A model generated the notes under the pieces. The model saw nothing but the letters and a program-made list of their open reading frames with translations. It did no database searches and had not been told where the DNA came from. The position numbers and the translations under genes are program-made. DNA of 64,000 nucleotides, taken from positions 38,007,182-38,071,181 of the forward strand of contig CM037871.1 of assembly GCA_021292105.1 (NCBI GenBank). The letters run 5' to 3'. This stretch comes from Anadara kagoshimensis. Lineage: Eukaryota; Mollusca; Bivalvia; Arcoida; Arcidae. Within the stretch, counting starts at the first letter, position 1, and the number at the start of each line of letters is the position of its first letter. This document shows, piece after piece, positions 12,879 to 24,500 of the stretch.

Positions 12879-14788
12879 TTATATATATCTCTCTGTTTGA
12901 TATAGAAGCCAGCCAGAAAAAGTAGAATATTGATCGCCGCCGATATGTCCATTATGCCAAGTTCCAGACCTTATCCAGACTTCTGCCCCTTCGGTCAAAC
13001 TGACCACGACGACATTGGTAGCAACAGCATAATCATTGTGGTCCATAGCATCAGCCATTGCTTTTCCGTATAGAACACCATCGACTACTAATTCCGTGTT
13101 CATAAAACTACGGTCTTTATTGGTGGTCACCCAAGAAAATACGTATACACCAGCAACAGGTGCTCGGAAGATGCCATCTACCTTATTGTAACCATTGCCT
13201 GCATTTAATTTTACAAGGTCAAAGTCGATTGTCTGGTGGTCACCTAGTCTTGGGATATCTTTAGTTAATTGTACGTGGAACGCTATAGCTATCTGACGGC
13301 TTACTAGCTGACGTTTTTCACCTGAAAATACCAAAAAGAAACATTATTTTAACATATTACTATCAAGATCAAGAGATCATGTTGATTATTATTATAGACT
13401 GACTTATAAGAAGTGTATTAAAGGTGGGAAAGCATTGTTGTCAAAACCCCATGCATGCTGTAATCCAAATGATTGTTTTTATTTATTTTTACTGAAACTC
13501 TTTTGATTTTTTAGCACTAGACGGCTGTTTCGGAATAAAATTATCCATCAATAATATTAATGCTCGGACCAAAATTGTGGAGTTCCACATATATTGAAAA
13601 TGTTGAAATAAGAAAAAAGAACGAAAAAAATAATTTTACCACCTCACCACTAGATATTACTAGTAACTTTTTTTTAGATCAAGTGTCCCTTCAAAGTAGG
13701 TAGCTTTTTAATCAATGGTCCTATATGACTTTATTCTGTCTTGTTTTGTTCATTCTTCTGTTTAGTTTTACGTGCTTTTCACATTACTTACTTATTGACA
13801 AGTGTTTGATTTTTTATACAATTTTTGTGCCATAGAAACAAGTGGAAATATTTTCTCTTGGCTATGTATTTAATTTGGGACATAAAATTGCCACAATTTT
13901 TGTCCCGAGGCCTTTATACTGATAAGGAATTTTATTCCTGAACGACCGTTTAGTGTTGCAAAATTTAAACTGGTTTAGTAATGATATAACCTTTTATGAA
14001 CATTGGGTAAGAATTGTGTGTCTAAAAGTATTATACATAGGGAATATCAATATGTTTGTCATAAGTACATTTAGTATCCGATAATGAACTAATAAAATTA
14101 ATTTGATAGAGGTCGGACAACGCATGTGCTCAATGAATACGCTATGGTTGAGCTTGTTCCAACTACGGGACCTTTATACAGCGAAATAAGCTGCTTACAA
14201 ATAAATTGTTGACTCAGGGATATTGCAAGCCTAGGCTTATCAGGACCTTCAAAAAGTTTTATGGCCGTCTTCAGTATTGTTGATACGTTTGATGTCTCTG
14301 TGTCCAGGATTGCCCTGGATATATTTGACGCCTCATAGTTTTATGTTTCTTTCACTCAATTTTGATTTCACACGTGGCGGGTGTAGCTAGCTAAACAGGA
14401 GGCGCTAACCCTTCCGGAGCGACAGGCCTCACTTCCCTAATGGAAGTTCGCGTGTCTAACCTAACTTGTCAGTTCTAAAGTTTTTACTTTGCTTTTGGAT
14501 TGTGATTCGGACATGGATTAGTATGTTTGTTTTGATTAAATCCATCACAGAATTTATGAAAAAGGAAGTATACGTACTTTTGGGATGATTTTGTAGAGTT
14601 GCTATCTGACGTTTTGTTTCCTGTAACTCTGAACTGAGACTGTCGACAACACTACCATACTTCGTTACTAAGGCCTTTAATTCTTGGACTTCGGCGGACA
14701 ATTTCGACACCTCTGATTTGTCACTAGCTTTTACAAAATCACCAACTAGTGACACCAAGGTTATTATAAATATTGTTGTGCAAACCAT
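12879..14788 (-). CDS. Secreted coiled-coil C1q-domain protein (C1qDC), gene A
   Basis: Two exons: 14578-14788 and 12879-13321, with the split serine codon A|GT and consensus splice sites, giving 217 residues. The chosen start is MVCTTIFIITLVSLVG, a signal peptide, rather than the upstream methionine at 14857. Residues 25-70 form a heptad-like coiled coil (VSKLSAEVQELKALVTKYG). The C1q domain fills exon 2, with hallmark strands GIFRAPVAGVYVFSW and STFSGWLLYQ. C1qDC proteins of bivalves are secreted pattern-recognition lectins that trimerise; the ligand here is unknown. There is no collagen stretch, which is normal for bivalve members. The intron holds two MITEs (13513-13961 and 14085-14537), the latter ending about 40 bases from the exon 1 donor. 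It is head-to-head with gene B (15346-17113) and has the same exon layout. Confidence 0.92.
13513..13961. mobile_element. MITE with GCACTAGACGG ends
   Basis: The left end (GCACTAGACGGCTGTTTC, GGAATAAAATT) is matched by the reverse complement of the right end (GCAACACTAAACGGTCGTTC, AGGAATAAAATT), defining an element of about 450 bases. Single ends of the family occur at 31, 10284 and 12287. It sits in the intron of C1q gene A. No coding capacity. Confidence 0.65.
14085..14537 (-). mobile_element. Long-TIR MITE in C1q gene A intron
   Basis: In minus orientation it starts near 14537 with CATACTAATCCATGTCC and runs through all internal blocks to TGCAATATCCCTGAG and a further 130 bases. It is one of the longest copies of the family and carries its usual CACGTG-containing interior. 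Confidence 0.65.
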
Positions 14789-15345
14789 TGTTGTATAAAT
14801 ATCTATAACTGCCCTGGTTAATAGATAAATGTTGAAATTCCGTTTATCTGGGGTCAAAACTTATCTCAGTATAACTTTGCGTGGCAATAATAAACTTGTA
14901 GACAACCTTACCATCCCATTTGTCTTACAATGGTCTTTTTAAAGGATGGGACAAATTAAACTTTCAAGACTTAAAATACAAATCAGAAATGCATATTTGG
15001 TCATACCAAATTCGGCAAACTGTCATCTTAATCACTTTAACTATAATCTGATGACTATCAAGATTTATTTGGACAAACGTTGCGTTTTAAAGCTTTAAAA
15101 TAGTTTAATTAAGAAACTTTGTTGAAAAATAATTGCATTGTTTTTAATAATCACAATATAAAAACAAACAGACTAATAGTCCAAAAATATGTATGTAGAA
15201 ATTATTTGACCGATTTAAAGGTTCAGCTACTATCACCTTATATACTTTATCTTAATGTCCAACTTTGTACTTAAAATCACAACTAATTCGCTTTATATCT
15301 TGAACGTCTACTATACACGAGCTGGTAATATTACCATAAAAGACA
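14789..15345. promoter_or_regulatory. Shared divergent promoter region of the two C1q genes
   Basis: The start codons of gene A (14788, minus) and gene B (15346, plus) are 557 bases apart with no identified repeat between them, so this segment must hold both promoters. A TATA-like TTTATATC lies at about 15292, roughly 50 bases before the gene B ATG. Transcription start sites and factor sites cannot be assigned from sequence alone. Confidence 0.5.
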
Positions 15346-17113
15346 ATGCGTTTCGTTTTTGGCGTATTGTTTTGCTTAACATTAAATGGAATTTTCGATG
15401 TTACAGCAGAGCGCAACAAGACATGTTCAGATGAAATTGCGTTTCTGAAGAATGAAGTTAATTCGTTAAAAGGGGTGATTGAAAAGTACAACAATGAAGT
15501 CCAAAACCTTATATATGAATTAAAACAAGCAAAAGAAACTTTAATGAGTCTGGATAATCAAGATAACAGATTTACTGAAAACCCTAGAAGTAAGTACCAC
15601 TAGTATACGATATTTACACCACAGTCAAGATGATTTGCTTATATCGAAGCGGTCATTTCAGAGAAGGTGGAGGAAACCGGAGCGTTCGGAGAAAACCATC
15701 TGCTTTCGGTAAACGGACTGGCAAATTCTCTCACACTAGGATATGCACAGAGTGAATTTTAACCTAGGTGGTGAGCGGCGAGGCCCTATTGATGTTAAAG
15801 AGCGTCTTACTTTTACATTTACAGTATATGCCCATCTTTATTCTTTTATAAGTTTTATGTTCGTGAACATGGAATTAAACACAAAACATATCCAAAACAT
15901 TTTTAAAAGGGAAGCACATGAACTTCAACCACGGAGTGAGAACGCGGTTCAGTTTCTGCTGCCTAGCCAGTAGCTAGCTATATGTGCCAAGTATGACATC
16001 AAAATTGTGAATGAATAGAACTTGACTGTACGCTACTTCTTAAAGCTTTTATTTTGTCTGAAATTTGTTGTATTAAATCGGAGCGTGAAGTCGTCTAGAC
16101 TATAATTTAGCTGTTTATTTGTATATAGGCAAACAACTTTGACCTGTCCGCTTGACCTTGACCAAGTTCATCTATGTATAGGGAGCACAGGTGTTTATTT
16201 TGTCTAAATAATGTGAACACTAATCATGTACCTTGAGTACATTCTATTAACAGTAAATCCTACGACTACCCATTTATTGGATGGGTCCTTTTTATATGAA
16301 TATTCCTAATTAAAGGTCAAAAGGACAGGTCAATGTTGTTTACCTATACCAAGTAATTAGATGTACATCACCAATCAAACACAAATACACCAGTTCATGT
16401 CCAAACCGTAACCCCAAAAGCAAAGTTAATTCTAGTAGATGGAATTTCAACTCGGGCCGGGTACTCTGGAAGGGTCTAGCTAGCTACATCCCCCAGAGTG
16501 AAATCAAAATTGAGAGTGAAAGGAAGGTGAAACTAAAAGATGGTAAGTTTTTAGTATTCCGTAATTAGTTGAGAGATATCTATTTTAATTTTGAAAAGTT
16601 CTGCATCATCGATAAGTTACGTTTGCAAATCGCATATTAAATACTATCACAACGCATGTATTAACATATTTTATTTTAATTCATTCAGGTAGGAGACAAG
16701 TTATCAATGAAGTTGCATTTCACTGTGAACTCACTAAAGATCTGAAGGGGCTAGCAAATCACCAAACCGTTATTTTTGATCAAGTCAAAATCAACTTAGG
16801 AAACGGTTACAATTCATCAAATGGCGTCTTCGTGGCACCAAGAAGTGGCACTTATGTTTTTGCATGGGTAACAACCAACCGAGATCACTCATACATGAAC
16901 ACAGAGCTAGTCTTAAAGGGACAGATGTTTGGAAAAGTCATGTCAGATGCGATGGACCATGCTGATTACGCTGCTGCTACCAATATCGTTGTCATGACCT
17001 TAACCGCTGGAGATCCTGTTTGGATCCGAGTAGGAACTTGGCACAGTGGAACCGTTGCTGGTGATTTATATTCAACATTTTCAGGCTGGCTGTTACCGCC
17101 AAGCATAGAATAG
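15346..17113 (+). CDS. Secreted coiled-coil C1q-domain protein (C1qDC), gene B
   Basis: Two exons: 15346-15589 and 16689-17113, joined by the same split serine codon A|GT as gene A, giving 222 residues. It has an N-terminal signal (MRFVFGVLFCLTLNGIFDVTA), a charged coiled coil (residues about 30-70, IAFLKNEVNSLKGVIEKY), and a C-terminal C1q domain with VFVAPRSGTYVFAWV, MDHADYAAATNIVVM and STFSGWLLPP. The domain is clearly homologous to that of gene A (ATN-VVV/ATN-IVV, GTWH-G, YSTFSGWLL), so the pair arose by inverted duplication. A polyadenylation signal AATAAA lies at about 17120. The intron carries a SINE (15608-15800), a TATAGGC-end MITE (16124-16348) and a long-TIR MITE piece (16373-16530). 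Probable role: soluble innate immune recognition. Confidence 0.92.
15608..15800 (-). mobile_element. tRNA-derived SINE (GGCCTC head), minus
   Basis: On the minus strand it reads GGCCTCGCCGC, CACCTAGGTTAAAA, then the shared body (TTTGCCAGT, GGTTTCCTCCACC) and the tail ATATAAG ... TCTTGACT. It matches the plus-strand copy at 25326-25560. Confidence 0.7.
16124..16348. mobile_element. MITE with TATAGGCAAACAAC ends
   Basis: About 225 bases with inverted ends: TATAGGCAAACAACTTTGAC at the left and the reverse complement of TTGTTTACCTATA at the right, each followed inward by TGACCTGTCC. Three more copies are at 22391-22631, 42957-43196 and 52580-52824. No coding capacity. Confidence 0.75.
16373..16530 (+). 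mobile_element. Long-TIR MITE fragment
   Basis: A diverged left half: CCAGTTCATGTCC, AAAAGCAAAG, CGGGCCGGGTACTC and GTCTAGCTAGCTACATCC blocks are recognisable. It lies about 160 bases before exon 2 of C1q gene B. Confidence 0.55.
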
Positions 17114-18514
17114 ATTAAAAATAAAATCAAACTAAGTGTTAAAAAAGTATATATCTGTGTTCTTGGTATTGTTGAGCTTTTACTTTAAAACTCCAGGAGA
17201 TTTCCAAGTGCTAAAAATGAACATTGGCAAATTGAATAGACAAGGCATCCATTTGAAGTGTTTTCCAACTGCAAATACTATAAAAGAATCCATCCAGTTT
17301 CCGCTTTTTAAAAATGCTTAATCCTTTACTGAAATGTTAACAAATATGATAAATGGCTGTTTATTAAGTGTCATAATTTTATAAACAACTATCCATATTA
17401 AACCAAAGATAATTAAAAACCCTAAAATGGGTGGGTGGTTGTGGATATTATATAAGGCTTTGTACACAAGATTTTCTACAGAACCAAGACCACACCATAA
17501 CAAAACAGCATAAGGGATGAAGAATACGAAACACAAGACAGCATAAGGATAAGCATATAATGATATTATTGATCATAAAGCTCCTGACTTTGGATGGGCA
17601 CTGGATATGATGACACGATAACATAAAGAGATGTGGTACAAATACTTTGGTCTTTTGTCCATTTCTGTTTTGTAAATGGTGAACCATTAACATGTCCTTT
17701 AAAGCACCACCAATCTTATTTCTCTGATACAATGTGGCCAAAAAACTGAACATGCAGGAAATATCTAGAGTGTAGCAATGGAGTTTTACATCCAAGTCAA
17801 GATATCTTCACTTATATCAAGGCAGTCAGTTCAGGGGTGGTGGAGTGCAGTAATGGAGTTTTACATCCAAGTCAAGATACATTCACTTATATCAAGGCAG
17901 TCAGTTTTGGGATGGTGGAAAAAACCAGAAAACTACCAACCTTCCACTAGCAAAGTGACAATTTGTTTTTGTTATTGGATCTGCCAAGATTTGGGTTTGA
18001 AGTTTTGAACCTAGGTGGTGATAGGCACTGTAATCCACTCTGGTACCCAGCCCCCTTCCCCTTCATATGTTTAATTATATTTTACCAGCTGTCAAAGAAT
18101 TTACTTTGCTTTTAAGATTGGGATTTAGACACCGATTGGTATGCTTGTGTTTGACTTTAGATCCATGGAAACGAGCCACTGGATCATTGATAATTTGCCA
18201 ACTGACCCCATTGTTAAGATCTTAGTTGGTCAAATTTTACATTACATGAATCCAAAAATATTGATATAATGGTGTTTTAAAGTTTTGAATATTGACCTAT
18301 GTAAAAACTTCTACATTGAACACTGGTATTGTACCTATAATGAACAATGACGACTAAATAAAAGGGGAGAGGAAAATGTTGCTTAAAGAATGTCAAATCT
18401 TTAATTAAAACAAATACAATTACCAGACACACTACTTTATTTTATCAAAAACTACCAAATCCACAGATGAAAATTTTACTAGATTATCTTGGAACATACT
18501 AGTAACTACTATAA
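17114..18514. other. Intergenic between C1q gene B and SIRT6
   Basis: The 3' flanks of two genes that converge here. It contains the SINE at 17776-18060 and a 70 bp terminal scrap of the long-TIR MITE at about 18083-18150. A SIRT6 polyadenylation signal lies at 18435-18440. The minus-strand frames at 17318-17795 have no family match. Confidence 0.6.
17776..18060 (-). mobile_element. tRNA-derived SINE with duplicated tail, minus
   Basis: The plus strand shows ATGGAGTTTTACATCCAAGT followed by the TCACTTATAT block twice, 75 bases apart, then the SINE body up to CACCTAGGTTC-like sequence on the minus strand. The 75-base tail duplication is nearly exact, so it is recent. Confidence 0.7.
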
Positions 18515-21500
18515 TTAGAACTCACCACACACAAGTTTTCTCGTTTTACTGGGAGGTTCATCACTTGTATGTGATGTGTGTGCAATACTACTGTCGTTCG
18601 AGTCTTTAAGCAGAGATAATGAACAATCACCTGTTACAGAAGCTAAACTGAGATCTCCAGCTTTGTAAGTTGTGTCATTAAGTTGTTCCTTTGATATCTG
18701 TATCATGTCTTTTGAATTTAGTTCATTTTTGTTCTCTTCAGTACCATCACTTAAACATCCATTTTTCATTTTGATTTCACAAGAATGACTCAAATGTGAA
18801 TTACCGGTATGACACTCAGAATTTTTCTCAGCAAACGACCCTGAAATATTTGATTCCTGTTTAATTTTTACTGGTTGTGATGAGATTTTATGATCAGCAT
18901 TCAGTACATTTTGTTCCCCATCATTCTGATTTTTCTTCAAATTTAACTCTATTTGTTTCTTTATAGTTTCATCTAGCTGGGGTTTTATTTCGTCTTTTGC
19001 ATATTTGATCTCAGTTTGTTCATGCAATTTTTTATCGTTTTGATCAACAAAACTTATATCTTCACTTTTTATGTTTTCATGCTTTAAATGTTTGATCTCA
19101 GTCTGAACAACATCCACAAGGGGAGCTAACTCCTTGCCACCAACATTCACAAAGGGATCTAACTCCTTGTCACGTATAACAACATTATAATTCTTTTCAT
19201 GTTTTTCTGTATGAATGGATTTTAAAATCACTATGGGTCTGACAAAACCAGGAATATCAATATTTAGATGTTGGCACAGCTGAAGTATGACATCATCAAC
19301 ATAACCATTGATGCGTAAATTGGCTTTTTTATCATGCTTGGTTGGTTGTAAATTTACAATAACTAATTTCCCATTGTTACGTTTAGCTGCTAATGGAAGG
19401 TTTCCACTTGGAATAATCTGTAATGATGTTCCCAGACATAAACTTAAATCTGCTTTCCTATAAACAATTATATAAAACAATATTAAACATAATTCTAGTT
19501 CAACTATAAACAATACTATTAGATTTATCCCTGGTTCTGGTAAAATAAAGGAGAGAAACAAATTCTGAACAAACAGACATCAAATTTGAAATCCGAAAAA
19601 AAACCATCAAGAATTTGAATAAGACCAAATCATTGATAAATTTCTGAAATCAAAAGACATGAATTAAAACTTCTAAAAGCTAATGACAAGAGAATTAGCA
19701 AAGACCATAAATAAATTTTAAAATAATTAAATATTTCAGAAAACAAAGGTTATGGATTTAAAATTTCTGAAACAAAAAGAAATGAATTTAAAATTTGATA
19801 AAGACTGTAAATTTTAAGTTTCTGTCAGCAAAAGCCATGAAAATAAATTTTTTTAAACAAAAACCAATAAGCTTTATTTTTATGACACAATTCAGTGAAC
19901 CAGAATCATTCAAAGAAATCACTGACACCCTACAGGTAAAGTGATAAACATTGTAAAGCAGCAAACTGAAGCTAGTTGTTATTGAATTGAGTTCAAATAT
20001 TTTTTATAGGAAATCAGATTTATCAACAGAAAAACAATGAATGTATACAACAAAATTAACTGTTTTCATATACAAAATATGAAAGTAAAGTTCTGATAAC
20101 TGGTTGCAAATGCTGAGGTTTTACAATCAAAGTATTGACTGATAACTGGTTGCAAATGCTGAGGTTTTACAATCAAAGTATTGAAAGTACTGAAATTCGG
20201 GAAAGCCACAAAATGACCCTGTCATAAACCTAAAAAAAATATGTTGCTTGCAAATGCTGAGGAGTTGCAAAAACAAACAAGAAATCATTTTAGCTTGTGA
20301 CACAGATTCCTGAAATAGATTTTTTCTCATATTTTTTGGCCAAGAAGCATATCTTTGTGGCCAAGAGGCATATCAAATGAAGACCATCTTAATATCATCA
20401 TATCTACATGTATTAATTGTTCTACAATGATAATTTTGCTAGCTGTAACTTGTTTTCTGCATGCCATCAGCAATTAGGTTTTTAATGAACACCAAAGGAC
20501 AAAAGATCAAACTGATGACCCCGAGATTACATACATGAATAGGAATGGCTAAACTCCACATGACAAAAGATCATAAGGAATACCTTAGATCACATGAATA
20601 GAATGCTTGAACACCACATGACAAAAGATCACAAGGAATACCTTAGATCACATGAATAGAATGCTTGAACACCACATGACAAAAGATCACAAGGAATACC
20701 TTAGATCGCATGAATAGAATGCTTGAACACCACATGACAAAAGATCACACAGAAGACCCCAAGATCACATGAATAAGAATTGTTGAACAACACATGACCA
20801 AATATCACATGGTAGACTTAAGATCACATGGATTGTAGAATGGTTGCACAACCACAGGGGCAGAATATCACGGGGAGATGCAAAGTAAAATATTTATTGG
20901 AAGAAAGCTAACTGGAAAGATTTTGTTTCATCCTTATTCTCAAACAGAGGCAAAGGAAATATGTAGTTTAATATTAGGAAAATAACACTCACTTTGCATG
21001 TTGATCTGCAAAGTCCAAATCTCTGTCTGGTAGAGCATCTTCCCAGTCCAATATGGTATCCAGAATTTTTCCTCTGCAAAAGATGTAAGATTATAAAAAG
21101 TGTCAAGTAATACATTCACTCTATCTAACAGACAAGTAAGATTATAAAAAGTATCAAGTAATACATTCACTCTATCTAACAGACAAAAGATGTAAGAAGG
21201 TGAAACAGCCTAGCTCACTCACACATCAGGGCCTTGGTGACTGAGTTGCAGGGTTAGCTCTGGCATTTGCCAATTAAGCCAATTGCTAATTTTTATAATT
21301 TCTGGCACCAAAAAATTGGTATTTGCTAATATTTTTGCTCCAATTTTTTTATCAATTTAAAAAAACCAGACAGACTAAAATCACAGATTTTTTTTTATAT
21401 AAACACAAGTATAAAAAAGTAAAACAAGTGTTACAAATGTTACAAACTGTTTATCAAGAACAATCTAAAAGGCAGATTTGATGTTCTACAGTTCAACATT

Positions 21501-24500
21501 TGAAGCATTTTTGTCACTTTTAGTTTCTTAGTTCTTCTGGCTCTTTAACATATAAAATTGGCTCCTAAATTTGAAAAAATGGCTAATTTTTAAGCTCAAA
21601 TTTTGTGAGAGCCATAGCTAACCCTGAGTGATCTAAAGCACACATTTATGGATAACAGTACCTCTTACTGCTTAGGTTCAAATCATGCTCAGGACAGATC
21701 TTAATAGGAGAAAGCTTGTCAGTTCGCTTGTTGAAGTCCAGTGCTTTTTTGTGGTTATTCTGGTTTTCTTCACCATACCAGAACTTACTGCCTCAACATA
21801 AGACAAAGAATTTTGACTGTGGCATAAAACTTCATTGCTCCTCTCGGTTCCAATATCAGCATGCCCGATAGTTTACACTTAATGTAAGAGATAAAAAGTC
21901 TAAACCTATGAACAATACTACAAAGCCTTATTGGAATTCAACAAATAACCTTTCATTGACAAGCCTACAGTGGCCTTAATTCTTCAATGACAAGACTACA
22001 ATGACCTTAACTACTCTGTCTCATGACTCTACATCCATTTGTAATACTTACCTACAAACGCCTCGTTTTTTCTCTTGTATGCAAGGATTACCTGTTGGTT
22101 TTTGTCCCATTGTAGGTACACATGCACTTCTAATGTACTAAAATAAATAAATAAAAAATATAGATAAATAAATATATAATAAATTTAAATAAAATAAATA
22201 AATCAATAAATCAATCACAGTGACTATTTTGGCAATGTCTGTGACTGTCAAAATACAATACAAAATACAAATACCACAACCATGTACATTTACAACAGTG
22301 CCTAACCAAAGCCTGTGGTTTTATAATCAGTGCCCCCAAAGCATTTTGATTTTTTTTCTTGTCATGTTTGGTTGTTTCTATCATTAACTTGTATTGGCAA
22401 AAAACTTTGACCTGTTTGCTTGACCTTTTATTCAAATATTTATAACAGATAGTACATATATGAATAGGGAGCACAGGTTTTTATTTTGTACACATCATGA
22501 GATATACTCACTCCATAGAGTACATCTGTGCACTGCTTGAGTCTTAACACTACCCATTTATTGGGTGGATCCTCCCATGTGAATATTCCCAATACAAGGT
22601 CAAGCGGACAGGTCAATGTTGTTTGCCTATATTGTGTTGTGTCCTTGGTTGCAGTTGTTGTAGCCAAGTACATGTGAACTACTGTTCTAATTTGAAGAAG
22701 AAAGTCCACACATCATTTTTATTGCCATCTTATTTGTTAAATACATGTAGTTTTCAAAATGACTATTGTGTACTGAGTAAAGTGTAACAGAAGAGAGAAA
22801 ACACAAGAAAAAATCCACTTCCTCACAGAGTACCCCATCATTAAACAGTAAAAATAGATGAGACAAAAAGTAACATAAAAAGATTATAATCATGATACCT
22901 GTGTTCCACATTTATCACACTGTTCTACAAACATGTTACCATGGAGTTCTGATAATCTGTTTCTAGGGAAACCAGACCTGATATGAAGACCATCTACATT
23001 CTGTGTTATAACATACTTCACGATACCTGTGAGAAGAAAGTACTTGTAATTAACTTTGACACTCAAATAGTACAAAGTAAAACCTTGTTTCCCTATGTGT
23101 TTCTTTATTACCCCCCTTAATTAAATGGTGTCAACACTCGACTTCATTAAAAATTCCTTGACATTTTCTTGACAGAATTCCATTTATTTTTCCCCCTGAC
23201 ATTCTAATACAATTAAAATCAAGAATGCTGCACTGTTAGTAAATGGCAATGATGGCAAAGTACAAAGGGACATACGGTCGTAAAATACTTCTGCACAAAT
23301 GTTAAATGTAATAAATCATGTGATATACTGGTAACCCCCATTATAGTGGGTTAGTGCACTTCTATGAAACAATTACCTGGTAATGAATATTGTAAAGGTT
23401 GGTTTAAAATTTATCTGGATTTAAACAAGAGGCCCATGGGCCTTAACACTCACCTGTGACCTTGACCTTTGAACCCATAACCCTCATTCATATATCAAAA
23501 TGATCATTAGGCCAATACCTACAATATTCTAGCATACATGCCTATACAAAATATTTATAGTTTTCAAGATAATTAACCAATTCAGTATTAATATGCACCT
23601 GTGACCTTGACCTTTGAACTCATGACCTTCATTCATATATCAAAATTATCATTAGACCAATACCTACAATATTCTAATATGTATGCCTATACAAAAACTT
23701 AATAGTTTTGCAGATAATCAACTATAACAGAAATAGTTGTTCATCTTTGACCTTGACCTTTGAACCCATGACCTTGATCTATGTATCAAATGATCGTCAT
23801 GTCAATAGCTACAATTAACTGAAAATCCCATGCCATTATCACTTGAAATGTTTAAAAAATAGCATTTTTTATCAAAGATCAAAAACAGGGACATGACCTT
23901 GACCTTTGACCTTGACATCTTTTGGAAGAAAATAGCAAGACAAGATCTACAGTGAAAACTCCATACAATTATCTTCAGCCGTTATTGAGTTATAACAATA
24001 AATGTCTCATTTTCAAAATTACATAATTTTATGCAAAAAACGTGTAACCTATTTTTCGTTCAATTTTCATGAAAAACACAATTTTAATGTCCCCAGGTAT
24101 GCTGAATCCAAATATCCAATCAAAATTTGCCTGCACCTTCTGGTTCCAGAGAAGAAGATGTTTTTGTCTTTTTGCTATTTTTAGTAACAGCGGCCATCTT
24201 GTTGGGCGTGGCCAAACCCCAAACAAAATTTTGAAAGGCTGTTACCCAGGCATGATAATCACCAAGTTTCATCAAATTTGGCTCAGTAGTTTTGGAGGAG
24301 AAGATTAAAATGTAAAGTTTACACACGACGCACGATGGACGACAGACGGCGATAGATTGCAATAGCTCATCTGAGCCTTCGGCTCAGGTGAGCTAAAAAT
24401 ATAGGTAAAACCAAACCTGCAATTTCCATAGCAACAAGGGCTCTATGGGTAATGGTCGGCACAGCTGTTTCAAATGTTATGTTGACTTTTGGTTTTTGTC

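Noticed and set aside
15743-15973. 76-codon plus-strand frame in the C1q gene B intron
   Set aside because: It overlaps a SINE and MITE scraps, and gene B splices cleanly across it.
24029-24362. Overlapping frames on both strands around 24.0-24.4 kb
   Set aside because: They lie inside the dispersed repeat ending GGCTCAGGTGAGCTAAAA and have no family.
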